Origin: Aquipluma nitroreducens | GTDB lineage: Bacteria; Bacteroidota; Bacteroidia; Bacteroidales; Prolixibacteraceae | DNA: 64,000 nt | Reading direction: 5' to 3' | Assembly: GCF_009689585.1 (NCBI RefSeq) | Contig: NZ_AP018694.1 | Coordinates: forward strand, 1,999,001 to 2,063,000 | Part shown: positions 34,634 to 45,330 of the stretch, piece by piece | Numbering within the stretch: position 1 is the first letter of the stretch | How the letters are laid out: each line of letters starts with the position of its first letter | Program-made: the position numbers and the translations under genes | The notes under the pieces: model-generated | Databases searched by the model: none | Told to the model about the DNA's origin: nothing | Seen by the model: only the letters and a program-made list of their open reading frames with translations

Positions 34634-37600
34634 CTAAAGCGTCTTTGCAACTTCTGTTAAAGTAAAGGCTTCAATAAAGTCGCCCGCTTTCACATTGTTG
34701 TAATTGTCAATATTCAAGCCGCATTCATAACCTTTGTTGACTTCTTTTACATCATCTTTGAATCGTTTGAGCGATCCTAAAGTTCCGGTATAGATTACAA
34801 TTCCATCGCGAATAACACGAACCTTATCTTTCCGGATAATTTTCCCGTCGCGAACGATACATCCGGCAATGGTACCAACTTTCGTGATATCGAAGGCTTC
34901 CATAACTTCAGCCGTTCCGGTAATTTCTTCCCTGATTTCAGGAGAAAGCATACCTTCCATCGCTGCTTTTATTTCGTTGATTGCATCGTAAATAATTGAA
35001 TACAAACGGATATCTATTTGTTCCTTTTCAGCAATTTTACGGGCACTTACTGAAGGACGTACCTGGAATCCAACAATGATTGCATTCGAAGCGGTTGCAA
35101 GCATAATATCCGATTCGGAAATTGCACCAACTGCTTTATGGATCACATTCACCTGAATTTCTTCAGTCGACAGTTTAATCAACGAATCAGAAAGTGCTTC
35201 GATTGATCCATCCACGTCACCCTTCACAATCAGGTTCAATTCCTGGAAGTTGCCAATCGCAATACGACGGCCAATTTCATCAAGAGTAATGTGTTTCTGA
35301 GTACGCAATCCCTGTTCGCGGGCAAGCTGTTCGCGTTTGTTGGCAATGTTACGTGCATCACGCTCATTCTCCATTACATTGAATTTATCACCTGCCTGTG
35401 GGGCACCGTCAAGTCCAAGAATAATTACCGGTTCACCAGGAAGTGCAACAGTAACTTTTTGGTTTCGTTCGTTGAACATGGCTTTAACGTGACCATAGTA
35501 TTGACCAGCCAATAACACATCTCCTACTCTTAATGATCCGTTTAGTACGAGCACTGTAGCTACATATCCACGACCTTTATCAAGGGTTGACTCAATTACG
35601 GTTCCGGTTGCACGTTTATTAGGATTACCTTTCAATTCGAGCATTTCGGCTTCGAGCAATACCTTTTCAAGCAACAAATCAACATTTAATCCACTTTTTG
35701 CTGATATGTCCTGACTCTGGTATTTTCCACCCCAGTCTTCAACAAGGAAATTCATCCCCGCTAATTTTTCTTTTATCTTTTCAGGATTTGCACCCGGCTT
35801 GTCGATTTTGTTAATTGCAAAGATAATTGGAACATTTGCAGCCTGAGCATGGTTGATTGCTTCAACGGTCTGTGGCATGATGTTATCATCGGCAGCCACA
35901 ATAATAATTGCAATATCAGTTACCTGAGCACCACGTGCACGCATCGCTGTAAAGGCTTCGTGACCTGGTGTATCGAGGAAGGTGATTTTGCGTCCGTCCT
36001 TTAGTTTAACATTGTATGCGCCAATATGCTGCGTAATACCTCCGGCTTCACCGGCAATTACATTGGTACTCCGAATATGGTCAAGCAACGAAGTTTTACC
36101 GTGGTCAACATGACCCATTACGGTAACAATTGGAGCTCTTGGCAACAACTGTTCTTCGGTATCAGGTTCTTCTTCAATTGCAACCTGAATTTCGGCACTT
36201 ACAAATTCTACTTTAAAGCCAAATTCATCAGCCACAACAGCCATTGTTTCAGCATCCAAACGCTGATTGATTGACACGAACAGCCCAAGACTCATACAAG
36301 TTGAGATTACACTGGTAACCGATGTATCCATCATGGTAGCCAACTCGTTAACTGAAACGAATTCGGTAACTTTCAGAACATTCAGATTCTCAGTGTCGCG
36401 CTCGGCCTGGGCTGCCATTTTATCGCTAACCATCTGACGTTTATCTTTCCGGTATTTCGATCCCTTTGATTTAGTACCTTTAGTCGTCAGGCGAGCCAGT
36501 GTATCTTTAATTTGCTTTTGTACATCTTCTTCACTAACTTCCTTTTTAAGAAGTGTGCGTTTCTTCAATCCGGGCTTATCTCCGGCAGGTCTTGGAGCTC
36601 CTCCAATATTTTTGGTGACCACCAATTTTTTCCGTTCGCCGGCAACAACTGGTTTATCGGCAACATTCACTCTTTGTTGCTGATTTCCAGGAATATCTTT
36701 TGAAATACGTTTTCTTTTTTTCTTGCGATTGGCCTGCGCCGCTGCATCATTGGACGGCCCTGCTGGTCTTTTATCTGAAGGTAGCTCAATCTTGCCCACT
36801 ACTGTTGGACCCGATAAACGTTCGGCTCTGGCTTTAATGACAGTTGGCCCAACACGTTCAGGACGATCTGTGGCTGGAGTTCCCTGCTGAACAGCTTCGC
36901 TTTCTGATGGTTTTTGAACATCACGGCGAACACGTTCGCGATCTTTGCGTTCATCCTCCTTCTGTTTTTTGCTCTTCTTTGCCGGTCTGGTCTTTTGATT
37001 CAACAAATCCAGATCGATCCGACCAACCACCTTAACATCTTCAACTGTTGGAACATTGGTTGTTACATGGTCAGAACTAAAACGGTCATCTTCTGCTTCT
37101 ACACGAACAGGTTCTGCCTTAACTTCAGGTATAATAACTGGTTCGGGCTTGTGCTCTTTCGTTGGTTTAGTTGCCTTAACTTCAGAAACAACGACAGGTA
37201 TTTCCTGAACAGGCGGAGTTTCAACTACCGGTTTTTGATGTATAGGTTTTGTTTTTTCAACAGGTGGAGCTGGTGGAACAACAGGAACTACCGGTTCTTC
37301 TTTTTTCTTTGGCCCACTAAGGTTTTCAAGATCAATCTTGCCAACAACTTTTGGTGATTCAATTTCCTGACGTTTGGTAGTGATTAGTTCTTCCTTATGC
37401 TCAGGCCTAATTGGTTTGGCCTCGACATGCGGAACAGCCTCAACCTTTTTCGGGTTATGATCTTTAATGATTACTTCGTCATCCTCATAATCATCTACAA
37501 CATGTTTGTTACCCGAATCTTTCACATCGTCTAGTGAGATTGATTCATGAGCGCCACGATGACTTTTCAGATTAATTTTCTCTGACTCTTTTTTAAGACT

Positions 37601-37777
37601 GATGTCACCCTTATATTCTTTTTCAAGAAGATGGAATGCATCATCTGTAATCTTGTTGTTTGGATTTGTATCAATATCAAATCCCTTCTTGTGCAGGAAA
37701 TCAACGATGGTTGAAATACCAACATTAAAGTCGCGCGCTACCTTACTTAGTCGTTTTATACTACTACCTATAACCAT
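34634..37777 (-). CDS. infB: Translation initiation factor IF-2
   Basis: A 1047-residue GTPase bringing fMet-tRNA to the 30S subunit. An IF2_N-type domain ([27 protein letters not shown], from residue 6) is followed by a disordered Lys/Pro/Glu-rich extension of about 450 residues, then G1 GHVDHGKT (555-562), [12 protein letters not shown] and the C-terminal beta-barrel domains. The extension contains three copies of a motif VVG(K/R)I(D/E)L ([29 protein letters not shown]). It is the last gene of rimP-nusA-infB on the minus strand, 118 bases after nusA. Assignment secure. Confidence 0.97.
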   Translation of the reverse strand: MVIGSSIKRLSKVARDFNVGISTIVDFLHKKGFDIDTNPNNKITDDAFHLLEKEYKGDISLKKESEKINLKSHRGAHESISLDDVKDSGNKHVVDDYEDDEVIIKDHNPKKVEAVPHVEAKPIRPEHKEELITTKRQEIESPKVVGKIDLENLSGPKKKEEPVVPVVPPAPPVEKTKPIHQKPVVETPPVQEIPVVVSEVKATKPTKEHKPEPVIIPEVKAEPVRVEAEDDRFSSDHVTTNVPTVEDVKVVGRIDLDLLNQKTRPAKKSKKQKEDERKDRERVRRDVQKPSESEAVQQGTPATDRPERVGPTVIKARAERLSGPTVVGKIELPSDKRPAGPSNDAAAQANRKKKRKRISKDIPGNQQQRVNVADKPVVAGERKKLVVTKNIGGAPRPAGDKPGLKKRTLLKKEVSEEDVQKQIKDTLARLTTKGTKSKGSKYRKDKRQMVSDKMAAQAERDTENLNVLKVTEFVSVNELATMMDTSVTSVISTCMSLGLFVSINQRLDAETMAVVADEFGFKVEFVSAEIQVAIEEEPDTEEQLLPRAPIVTVMGHVDHGKTSLLDHIRSTNVIAGEAGGITQHIGAYNVKLKDGRKITFLDTPGHEAFTAMRARGAQVTDIAIIIVAADDNIMPQTVEAINHAQAANVPIIFAINKIDKPGANPEKIKEKLAGMNFLVEDWGGKYQSQDISAKSGLNVDLLLEKVLLEAEMLELKGNPNKRATGTVIESTLDKGRGYVATVLVLNGSLRVGDVLLAGQYYGHVKAMFNERNQKVTVALPGEPVIILGLDGAPQAGDKFNVMENERDARNIANKREQLAREQGLRTQKHITLDEIGRRIAIGNFQELNLIVKGDVDGSIEALSDSLIKLSTEEIQVNVIHKAVGAISESDIMLATASNAIIVGFQVRPSVSARKIAEKEQIDIRLYSIIYDAINEIKAAMEGMLSPEIREEITGTAEVMEAFDITKVGTIAGCIVRDGKIIRKDKVRVIRDGIVIYTGTLGSLKRFKDDVKEVNKGYECGLNIDNYNNVKAGDFIEAFTLTEVAKTL

Positions 37778-37895
37778 AAACCCACTCAGTTAAATAAACC
37801 TCAAAATAGTTTCTAAGGAATTAACGATGATGCAATTTTACATTCAAAATCTAAAATGCCCTAATTTTCAAGCAAAAATTTGAATAAACTTTCGC

Positions 37896-39131
37896 CTATT
37901 CAAATTCATTTTTAAGTATTCGAAGAACCTCGTCGATCGTTTCCTCTTCGAGGTCGGTTCTTTTGATCAGTTCTGACCGGGTAAGCGTTAATACGTTTTT
38001 AGCCGTATCGCAACCGATTGATTTCAGTTGATCAATTACCCAGCTTTCAATTTCATCGGAAAATTCATCCAGATTTACGTCTTCATCGTCCTGAGCCACT
38101 TCGCGGTAAACATCAATTTCGTAGCCGGTAAGCTGGCTGGCCAATCTGATGTTCAACCCACCTTTCCCGATAGCCATCGAAACCTCATCGGGTTTCAGGT
38201 AAACATCGGCTCTTTTGGTGTCTTCGTGTAACTTAATGGATGATACTTTGGCTGGATTCAATGCTCGTTGAATAAACAACTGATTGTTAGCCGAGAAATT
38301 TATTACATCAATATTTTCGTTACGCAATTCACGGACGATGCCATGAATACGCGATCCCTTCATTCCAACGCAGGCTCCAACCGGATCAATGCGTTCGTCA
38401 TATGATTCAACAGCAACTTTAGCGCGTTCGCCCGGAACCCTTACAATCTTTTTAATGGTAATTAAACCATCAAAAATTTCAGGCACTTCCAATTCGAAAA
38501 GGCGTTCGAGGAAAACAGGAGAAGTACGCGAAAGTATAATCAACGGATTGTTGTTCCGTAATTCAACTTTAAAAACGACTGCACGCAGGTTATCTCCTTT
38601 TCTGAAATAATCAGAAGGAATCTGCTCGGTTCTTGGAAGAATCAGTTCATTGCCTTCGTCATCCAAAATTAGGATTTCTTTTTTCCAAACCTGATAAACT
38701 TCACCGGCAACGATGTCACCGATTTTGTTCTTGTATTTGTTGTAAATATGGTCTTTTTCAAGCTCCATAATTCGACTGGCAAGGTTTTGACGCAAGTTCA
38801 AAATGGCCCTGCGACCAAAATGTGCAAGCTTAACCTCGTCGGTTACTTCTTCTCCAATGTCGTAATCAGCGTCAATTTTTTTGGCTTCTTTCAAAGTGAT
38901 CTGCCTGTTTGGATCTTCAAAATCCTCGTCAGCAACTACTTCCCTATTGCGCCAAATCTCAAAGTCACCTTTATCGATGTTAATAATCACATCGAAGTTT
39001 TCATCTGTGCCATAGGTCTTTTGAAGAACATTTTTAAATACATCTTCCAATACGCTCATCATTGTGGCGCGGTCGATGTTTTTAAGTTCCTTAAATTCGG
39101 CAAAGGTGTCGATAAGATTAAGAGTCTCCAT
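37896..39131 (-). CDS. nusA: Transcription elongation/termination factor NusA
   Basis: 411 residues: N-terminal RNAP-binding domain (1-125), S1 domain (about 130-200, GDIVAGEVYQVWKKEILILD), then two KH domains with GACVGMKGSRIHGIVREL and SMAIGKGGLNIRLASQLTGYEID, and a short C-terminal helical region (DEVLRILKNEFE). It lacks the two acidic AR repeats of E. coli NusA, as is usual outside Proteobacteria. It binds RNA polymerase and nascent RNA to modulate pausing and rRNA antitermination. It follows rimP by 12 bases. Confidence 0.97.
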   Translation of the reverse strand: METLNLIDTFAEFKELKNIDRATMMSVLEDVFKNVLQKTYGTDENFDVIINIDKGDFEIWRNREVVADEDFEDPNRQITLKEAKKIDADYDIGEEVTDEVKLAHFGRRAILNLRQNLASRIMELEKDHIYNKYKNKIGDIVAGEVYQVWKKEILILDDEGNELILPRTEQIPSDYFRKGDNLRAVVFKVELRNNNPLIILSRTSPVFLERLFELEVPEIFDGLITIKKIVRVPGERAKVAVESYDERIDPVGACVGMKGSRIHGIVRELRNENIDVINFSANNQLFIQRALNPAKVSSIKLHEDTKRADVYLKPDEVSMAIGKGGLNIRLASQLTGYEIDVYREVAQDDEDVNLDEFSDEIESWVIDQLKSIGCDTAKNVLTLTRSELIKRTDLEEETIDEVLRILKNEFE

Positions 39132-39143
39132 CTCGTCCCGGTT

Positions 39144-39605
39144 TTAGAATTTTAATACTTTTTTTGTTTCTTTTATCTCCAGATATCCAAGTGTATGAAC
39201 CCGTGTTACAAGTTCCTTCTTTTTTGATCCTTCTGATTTTTCTTTTGTTGTCACCTCCAGATCAATTCCCTGATCGTCGGCTTTTAATAGTATCCCAGTC
39301 AATTTTAATCCACTGGTCAGCAGCACATCAACTTCTGTATTTATATTTTTCTTATACTGACGAACCAAACTGAAAGGTTCGCTCAATCCGGCAGAAAAAA
39401 CCGACAATTCGAAATCTTCCACCTCACGATCAAGGTTGCTTTCAACAAAACGGCTGATTTCGACAATTTGATTGATCGAAATGCCTGTGTCGCTATCAAC
39501 CATGATATCAATGACGTTGCTTAACGAAACTGTTACATCAACCAAGAACTGGTCATCTGTAAGCTTTTCATTTACAAGTTCTGCTATTTTAACTTTGTCG
39601 ATCAT
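39144..39605 (-). CDS. rimP: Ribosome maturation factor RimP
   Basis: A 153-residue 30S maturation factor, first gene of rimP-nusA-infB. The N-terminal domain has VDSDTGISINQIVEISRFVESNLDRE and ELSVFSAGLSEPFSLVRQYKKNI (the conserved SPG-type turn reads SAGLSEP, a common Bacteroidota variant), then an Sm-like C-terminal domain with GIDLEVTTKEK. Gene order is diagnostic. A promoter-like pair lies upstream at 39669-39699. Confidence 0.94.
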   Translation of the reverse strand: MIDKVKIAELVNEKLTDDQFLVDVTVSLSNVIDIMVDSDTGISINQIVEISRFVESNLDREVEDFELSVFSAGLSEPFSLVRQYKKNINTEVDVLLTSGLKLTGILLKADDQGIDLEVTTKEKSEGSKKKELVTRVHTLGYLEIKETKKVLKF

Positions 39606-39668
39606 ATTTTTGTAATAAAATAGGGGACTTTCGATCCCCTACGCTCTGGTTTCCCCAAATTGTCGCGA

Positions 39669-39699
39669 CAAAAATAGTAATTTTAATTAAATTGTCAAA
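39669..39699 (-). promoter_or_regulatory. Promoter of rimP-nusA-infB
   Basis: Read on the minus strand: TTTTG (complement of 39696-39700), 19 bases, TATTTTTG (complement of 39669-39676), fitting TTTG/TAnnTTTG. The leader then carries a small AGGGGA/TCCCCT hairpin (39622-39640) before the rimP start. Confidence 0.5.
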
Positions 39700-39790
39700 A
39701 TCAATTCATTAAGCTTTCTGATTATCAGCAAAAAATAAAGACTATTGCCCTCTTTACGAACACATTTATACATGAACTTTCAATTTTTAG

Positions 39791-39798
39791 TATGTTTG
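39791..39798 (+). promoter_or_regulatory. Promoter -7 box before the HD-domain gene
   Basis: TATGTTTG fits TAnnTTTG, ending 26 bases before the putative TTG start. No clear -33 box. Confidence 0.4.
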
Positions 39799-39823
39799 TA
39801 TATGAAAATACACATGCAATACA

Positions 39824-41077
39824 TTGAAAACAAATAAGAAGAAAATAATCAACGATCCGGTTTTTGGCTTTATCAACATCCGCTCCGAACTCGTCTTCGA
39901 TTTAATTGAACACCCCTATTTTCAAAGGCTACGCCGTATTAAACAATTAGGATTATCATGTATGGTGTACCCGGGTGCCAATCACACCCGGTTTGAACAT
40001 GCTCTTGGGGCAGTTCATCTGATGCGCTCAGCAATTGGGATCCTGAAATTAAAAGGACAGGAAATTAGCGAAGAAGAAGCCGATGCAGTAACCGTTGCTA
40101 TTCTTTTGCACGACATTGGCCATGGGCCATTTTCGCATGTACTCGAAAGTACAATTGTGCAAGGCGTACCACACGAACGCATTTCGTTGCTTTTGATGGA
40201 GGAACTGAACCGGCAATTCGATGGGAAATTGGACCTTGCCATCCAAATTTTTACCGACAATTACCCCCGACATTTCCTTCACCAACTGGTATCCAGTCAA
40301 TTGGATATGGATCGGCTCGACTATTTGAGCCGCGACAGTTTCTTTTCAGGTGTATCTGAAGGAGTAATCAGTTCGGAGCGCATTATTAAGATGCTGAACG
40401 TAAAAAACGATGAACTGGCAATTGAGTATAAAGGAATTTATTCGGTTGAAAATTTCCTGATAGCCCGACGACTGATGTACTGGCAGGTTTATTTACACAA
40501 AACTGTTCTTTCGGCCGAATACCTTTTTATTAATGTACTCGCACGTGCCCGTGAATTGGCCTTGCAAGAAATTGACCTATTTGCAACTCCGGTATTTAAA
40601 GCATTTCTGACCTACAAAATAACTCTCGACGACTTTACTTTTAATCGGCTGATTGACGGTCGTCCGGCATTAGACCTATTTGCCAACCTGGATGACAACG
40701 ATATTATTGCCTCCATTAAAGAATGGCAAAACCATCCGGATGCCATATTATCCTATCTTTCTCACTGCATCATCAACAGGCGCTTTTACAAAATAAAGAT
40801 CAGTAAAAAACCTATTCCTGAGCAGAAAATATCTTTGCTTAAAGAAAAAATATGCGCACATTTTGATGTCTGCGATGAGTTCGTTCACTATTTTCTTATT
40901 GCCGATACCATCTCAAACAGCGCGTACAATCAGTCTTCCAGTGAAAAAATTAATGTTTTATTCAAAAATAACAAGATAAGCGATATTGCAGATGCTTCGG
41001 ATATAAACCTCTCTGCTTTTTCTGAAACGGTGAGGAAATATTTCATCTGTTATCCGAAAGAATTGGACATTAAGTAA
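39824..41077 (+). CDS. HD-domain phosphohydrolase (dGTPase-like)
   Basis: A 417-residue metal-dependent phosphohydrolase. The HD residues are visible: H in NHTRFEHALGAVHL, HD in LLHDIGHGPFSHVLE, and the later LDMDRLDYLSRDSFFSG with the last Asp ligand region. This is the dGTPase/SAMHD1-like subgroup found next to lpxD in many Bacteroidota. It may hydrolyse dNTPs or another phosphoester; substrate unproven. No ATG fits, so TTG 39824 is used (KTNKKKIINDPVFGFINI). lpxD follows 36 bases downstream, probably in the same transcript. Confidence 0.88.
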   Translation: MKTNKKKIINDPVFGFINIRSELVFDLIEHPYFQRLRRIKQLGLSCMVYPGANHTRFEHALGAVHLMRSAIGILKLKGQEISEEEADAVTVAILLHDIGHGPFSHVLESTIVQGVPHERISLLLMEELNRQFDGKLDLAIQIFTDNYPRHFLHQLVSSQLDMDRLDYLSRDSFFSGVSEGVISSERIIKMLNVKNDELAIEYKGIYSVENFLIARRLMYWQVYLHKTVLSAEYLFINVLARARELALQEIDLFATPVFKAFLTYKITLDDFTFNRLIDGRPALDLFANLDDNDIIASIKEWQNHPDAILSYLSHCIINRRFYKIKISKKPIPEQKISLLKEKICAHFDVCDEFVHYFLIADTISNSAYNQSSSEKINVLFKNNKISDIADASDINLSAFSETVRKYFICYPKELDIK

Positions 41078-41113
41078 TTTAAACTATTTTTGCACGGCAA
41101 ATCGAAAACGAAT

Positions 41114-42157
41114 ATGGAATTCAAAGCTCAAAGCATAGCTGATTTTCTGGGAGGTACAATAGAAGGAGACACCAATGCTACAGTTACTGACGTAGCAAAA
41201 ATTGAAGAAGGAAGACCCGGAACATTAGCATTTTTATCCAATCCGAAATACAATAAATACCTATACGAAACAGAGGCTACAATCGTAATTGTAAATCAGG
41301 ATTTTGAACCTGAGGCTGAAGTTAAACCTACCCTAATCCGGGTTCCAGACGCTTACAAAGCTTTCGCTTCGCTTCTCGAATTGTATCAGCAGGCTAAAGG
41401 CAACAAAACCGGCATTGAAAACCCTTCATTTATTGATGCTTCTGCAAAAGTGGGTAACGACGTTTATGTTGGTGCATTTGCATACATTGGCAAGAATGTC
41501 CGCATCGGAAATCACGTAAAAATTTACCCTCAGGTGTATATTGGCGACAACACCATTGTTGGTGACGACAGCATTTTATATGCAGGAGTAAAAATCTACG
41601 AAGACACCAAAATAGGTGAAGCCTGTATCATTCATGCCGGTGCAGTAATCGGAGCTGATGGTTTTGGCTTTGCTCCTCTCGAAGATGGAACTTACCAGAA
41701 GATTCCACAGGTTGGAAACGTTATTCTGGAAGATTACGTGGAGATTGGCGCCAATACTACGATTGATTGTGCAACAATGGGATCGACAATCATCCGAAAA
41801 GGAACAAAGATAGACAACCTGGTACAAATTGCCCATAATGTTGAAGTTGGAGAAAACACGGTAATGGCTTCGCAAACGGGTATTGCCGGATCAACAAAGG
41901 TTGGTAAAAATTGCCAGTTCGGCGGACAGGTGGGAGTTGCAGGTCACATAACGATAGGCGATCATGTCAGTTTGGGAGCCATGTCGGGGGTGGCCAACAG
42001 TATCAAATCAAACCGGACAGTTTTAGGAGCACCCGCTATGGATATTGCTCAGGCTGCAAAAGTTTTTGCCATTTTCCGGAATTTGCCCCAACTTAGGGAA
42101 CAACTTATCGACCTGGGAAGACAAGTTGCACAAATTAAAACCAAGCTTGAAGAATAA
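41114..42157 (+). CDS. lpxD: UDP-3-O-acylglucosamine N-acyltransferase
   Basis: 347 residues from ATG 41114: a short N-terminal uridine-binding domain ([16 protein letters not shown]) and a long left-handed beta-helix with hexapeptide repeats (I-G-N-H-V-K, V-G-D-D-S-I and so on), ending in a helix ([21 protein letters not shown]). The catalytic His region [11 protein letters not shown] is present. It adds the second 3-hydroxyacyl chain in lipid A synthesis. It is first of lpxD-lpxC/fabZ-lpxA. An upstream in-frame start at 41090 adds eight unconserved residues. Confidence 0.96.
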   Translation: MEFKAQSIADFLGGTIEGDTNATVTDVAKIEEGRPGTLAFLSNPKYNKYLYETEATIVIVNQDFEPEAEVKPTLIRVPDAYKAFASLLELYQQAKGNKTGIENPSFIDASAKVGNDVYVGAFAYIGKNVRIGNHVKIYPQVYIGDNTIVGDDSILYAGVKIYEDTKIGEACIIHAGAVIGADGFGFAPLEDGTYQKIPQVGNVILEDYVEIGANTTIDCATMGSTIIRKGTKIDNLVQIAHNVEVGENTVMASQTGIAGSTKVGKNCQFGGQVGVAGHITIGDHVSLGAMSGVANSIKSNRTVLGAPAMDIAQAAKVFAIFRNLPQLREQLIDLGRQVAQIKTKLEE

Positions 42158-42169
42158 TTGAAATCAGGA

Positions 42170-43558
42170 ATGACAATAAAACAAAAAACATTAGCGAAAG
42201 AATTTTCGATTAGCGGAAAGGGACTGCACACCAATTGTTTGGTGAACATGACTTTTAAACCCGCGCCAATCAATCACGGATTTAAATTTCAGCGTATCGA
42301 TCTTGAAGATAAACCAATTATACCAGCAAGTGCCGAATACGTAGTTGACACCTCAAGAGGTACGGTGCTTGGCATCGGGAATGCCCGTATAAGCACACTC
42401 GAACACAGTCTGGCCGCTTTAACCGGAATGGATCTGGACAATGTATTGATTGAAATTGACAACGAAGAAGTTCCGATTTTGGATGGAAGTTCACGTTTTT
42501 TTGTTCAGGCCATTGAAAAAACCGGAATAGTTGAACAGGATGCCGAACGTGAATACTTTGTTGTTACTGAACGGATTGTTTACAAAAATGAAAAAACCGG
42601 ATCGGAGATCATTGCCGTACCCGATTCAGAATATAATCTCAATATCTTAATATCGTTCAATTCAACGGTACTGAACAACCAGTTTGCAGTTTTAAATTCG
42701 CTTTCCGATTTTAAGACTGAGGTAGCCAATTGCCGTACTTTTGTATTTCTGCACGAACTCGAATTTTTGCTTCAAAACAACCTGGTAAAGGGTGGCGATC
42801 TGGACAATGCCATTGTAATTATGGACCGTCCGATTTCGCAGGAAGAACTTGACCGCATTGCCCTCATGTTTAATCACGAACGTGTTGAAGTAAAAGAGCA
42901 GGGAATACTGAATAACGTTGAATTGCAATACGATAATGAATGTGCCCGCCATAAACTTTTGGATGTAATTGGTGATTTAACCCTCGCCGGAAAGCGAATC
43001 AAAGGACGTATCATTGCAACCAAGCCAGGGCATAGCGCAAATACCGAATTTGCAAAAGTAATTATGAAAGCCATCCGGAAGGAAGATTCAAGGGAAAAGG
43101 CTCCCGTTTACAACGCCAGTACTCCGGTATTGATGGATGTAAATAAAATAAAAGAACTACTTCCACACCGTTACCCCTTCTTATTGGTCGATAAGGTTAT
43201 TGACATTCAGGATAACTACCTTGTAGGTGTAAAAAATGTAACTGCCAACGAACCATTTTTTCAGGGACATTTTCCTGAAGAACCTGTTATGCCCGGAGTT
43301 TTACTTGTTGAAGCGATGGCTCAGGCTGGAGGAATATTTGTACTTCGAAACCTTGCTGGAAAATACTCTACTTATTTCATGAAAATTGACAACGTCAAAT
43401 TCAGGAGAAAAGTAGTTCCCGGAGATACTCTGGTTTTCAAGGTTATCCTTTCATCGCCTATTCGTCGTGGAATCGCAGAAATGCGTGGATTATGCTACGT
43501 GGGCGATACCATTGTTGCCGAAGGTGATTATATGGCTCAGATAATAAAAATACAGTAA
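42170..43558 (+). CDS. lpxC/fabZ: Bifunctional LpxC deacetylase / FabZ dehydratase
   Basis: A natural fusion typical of Bacteroidota (462 residues from ATG 42170). The LpxC half has zinc ligands H79 (LEHSLAAL), H261 and D265 (HKLLDVIGD), and deacetylates UDP-3-O-acyl-GlcNAc, the committed step of lipid A synthesis. From about residue 315 the FabZ half has catalytic H333 (PHRYPFLLVDKV) and E381 (GVLLVEAMAQAGG), and dehydrates 3-hydroxyacyl-ACP. The fusion couples the use of 3-hydroxyacyl-ACP between lipid A and fatty acid synthesis. It follows lpxD by 12 bases; lpxA is 24 bases downstream. Confidence 0.98.
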   Translation: MTIKQKTLAKEFSISGKGLHTNCLVNMTFKPAPINHGFKFQRIDLEDKPIIPASAEYVVDTSRGTVLGIGNARISTLEHSLAALTGMDLDNVLIEIDNEEVPILDGSSRFFVQAIEKTGIVEQDAEREYFVVTERIVYKNEKTGSEIIAVPDSEYNLNILISFNSTVLNNQFAVLNSLSDFKTEVANCRTFVFLHELEFLLQNNLVKGGDLDNAIVIMDRPISQEELDRIALMFNHERVEVKEQGILNNVELQYDNECARHKLLDVIGDLTLAGKRIKGRIIATKPGHSANTEFAKVIMKAIRKEDSREKAPVYNASTPVLMDVNKIKELLPHRYPFLLVDKVIDIQDNYLVGVKNVTANEPFFQGHFPEEPVMPGVLLVEAMAQAGGIFVLRNLAGKYSTYFMKIDNVKFRRKVVPGDTLVFKVILSSPIRRGIAEMRGLCYVGDTIVAEGDYMAQIIKIQ

Positions 43559-43582
43559 TTAGAAACAGAAAATAGTACAGAA

Positions 43583-44365
43583 ATGAAACAACCATTAGCT
43601 TACGTGCACCCCGAAGCAAATATTGCTGAAAACGTAGTTATTGAACCTTTTGTGTCGATCGACAAAGACGTGATCATTGGTGAAGGCACCCGGATCGGAT
43701 CGAGTGTTACCATCATGCCCGGCGTTCGTATTGGCAAAAACTGCCGCATTTTCCCTGGAGCAGTCATTGGAGCTGCACCTCAGGATTTAAAATTCAGAGG
43801 CGAATATTCTACAGTGGAAATTGGTGACAACACTACCATTCGCGAATTTGTAACTATAAACAGAGGCACCGTAGCTAAAGGCAAAACCGTAGTTGGCAAC
43901 AATTGTCTTTTGATGGCTTATGTACACGTTGCACACGATTGTGTTGTTGGAAACGACGTTATTTTGGTAAACAACACACAATTGGCCGGCGAAGTTGTTA
44001 TTGACGACTATGCCATTTTAGGTGGGATGACCGCGGTACATCAGTTTGTGCATGTTGGTTCGCACGTGATGGTTTCAGGTGGTTCGCTGGTTCGTAAAGA
44101 TATTCCTCCATTCATTAAAGCTGGCCGCGAGCCGCTTTCGTATGTAGGTATCAACTCCATCGGATTGCGTCGTCGTAATTTCAGCAACGAAAAAATCCGC
44201 GAGGTACAGGAAATTTACCGCTACATTTACCAAAAAGGTTTGAATATCTCTCAGGCTGTAGAGATTATTGAAGCCGAAATGCCTGCTTCGACCGAGCGCG
44301 ACGAAGTTTTGCTGTTTATTAAAGACTCGAAACGAGGAATTATTCGTGGTTATCTGCCCGATTAA
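43583..44365 (+). CDS. lpxA: UDP-N-acetylglucosamine O-acyltransferase
   Basis: A 260-residue homotrimeric left-handed beta-helix enzyme adding the first 3-hydroxyacyl chain to UDP-GlcNAc. Hexapeptide repeats start at residue 1 (AYVHPEANIAENVVIEPF). Catalytic His lies in LMAYVHVAHDCVVG, with GGMTAVHQFVHVG and the C-terminal helical domain (GLRRRNFSNEKIREVQEIYRY) all present. It ends the lpxD-lpxC/fabZ-lpxA operon, with a strong terminator 25 bases after the stop. Confidence 0.97.
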   Translation: MKQPLAYVHPEANIAENVVIEPFVSIDKDVIIGEGTRIGSSVTIMPGVRIGKNCRIFPGAVIGAAPQDLKFRGEYSTVEIGDNTTIREFVTINRGTVAKGKTVVGNNCLLMAYVHVAHDCVVGNDVILVNNTQLAGEVVIDDYAILGGMTAVHQFVHVGSHVMVSGGSLVRKDIPPFIKAGREPLSYVGINSIGLRRRNFSNEKIREVQEIYRYIYQKGLNISQAVEIIEAEMPASTERDEVLLFIKDSKRGIIRGYLPD

Positions 44366-44390
44366 TTTCTACTGAAAATAATACTGCTGA

Positions 44391-44424
44391 AAAGCCCTGA
44401 ATCATTTGGTTCAGGGCTTTTTTA
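44391..44424 (+). terminator. Intrinsic terminator after lpxA
   Basis: AAAGCCCTGAA / TTCAGGGCTTT stem (11 bp), 8-base loop, followed by TTT. Confidence 0.9.
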
Positions 44425-44730
44425 TGTCTTGATATTTCTGAAATGAAAATTACGAAGCTCCAAAGCACTGGGACTGTATACACAAAATTGTTGACCGATT
44501 ATAAAAAAGATTGCCGGAAAATGAGCCTAATAACATGAAATTGAAATACTGATAATCAACGATAATCGCAGGAAACGCTATATATTTGGGGTTATACAAT
44601 TGACTTAATTCCAGGAAATACAGCTATCGCTCAGAGTTTTGATTTAGATGTAATAGCAAAAAAGCAGAACCGAAATTATTTATAGTATTTATCCACAAAC
44701 ATAAATTTCACAAAATATTGATTGGACAAA
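44425..44730. other. AT-rich gap without a gene
   Basis: About 300 bases with no supported gene, repeat or promoter. Composition is noticeably more AT-rich than the lpx operon to the left and continues so through the VanZ-like gene. Confidence 0.5.
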
Positions 44731-45261
44731 ATGAAAGAGAATGTTAAAAAGGACAAGTTCACTTATGTATTATTTGCAGTCTATTTGATTGCATTATTTT
44801 GGATTTTACTGTTTAAATTAAGTGTTCATTTTTCGTACATGGGAAATACGAGGAATGTAAACCTAATTCCATTCAATGAGCTTTTCATCCAAAATGGTAA
44901 AATTGATTGGAGTGAAATGATTATGAATGTATTGATTTTTATACCATTGGGGATATATGCAGGAATTTTGTTTAAACGATGGATTATTGGGAGAATATTA
45001 TCCTTGTTTTTCTTAATTAGCTTAATCATTGAAGTATTCCAATTTATTTTTGCACTTGGGGCTTTTGATATTACGGATATAATTAATAATACTTTAGTCG
45101 GAATAATTGGATTGATGACATATCTGGGAATTGAAAAAGCATTTAAAAATAGTGTTAAGGCACAAAAATTCATAAACGTAGTTGCAACGATAGGAACTGT
45201 CTTGATGATTGTATTGCTTTCGTTACTAAAAATGGGCAAACTATGGATAAGATACCAGTAG
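44731..45261 (+). CDS. VanZ-like membrane protein
   Basis: A 176-residue protein with four to five helices. RNVNLIPFNELF, EMIMNVLIFIPLGIYAGILF, SLIIEVFQFIFALGAFDITDIINNTLVGIIG are the VanZ-family landmarks (the N-x-L-x-F-x-P-x-G and E-x-x-Q-x-x-x...D-x-x-D-x-x-x-N-x-x-G pattern). VanZ confers low teicoplanin resistance in enterococci, but most family members have no known role. ATG 44731 is chosen over a TTG 9 bases earlier. The gene lies alone in an AT-rich stretch between a terminator and a MITE-like repeat, so it may be acquired. Confidence 0.85.
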   Translation: MKENVKKDKFTYVLFAVYLIALFWILLFKLSVHFSYMGNTRNVNLIPFNELFIQNGKIDWSEMIMNVLIFIPLGIYAGILFKRWIIGRILSLFFLISLIIEVFQFIFALGAFDITDIINNTLVGIIGLMTYLGIEKAFKNSVKAQKFINVVATIGTVLMIVLLSLLKMGKLWIRYQ

Positions 45262-45330
45262 TCAACTATAAATATTAATGATTATCCGGAGTTCTGCCTA
45301 AAGCACATAAATTACCTGAGAACAAAAAAA

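Noticed and set aside
39622-39640. AGGGGA/TCCCCT hairpin in the rimP leader as a riboswitch
   Set aside because: A single 6-bp stem with no further conserved structure does not support any known riboswitch class.
42158-43558. lpxC-fabZ fusion as a novelty
   Set aside because: This fusion is standard in Bacteroidota.
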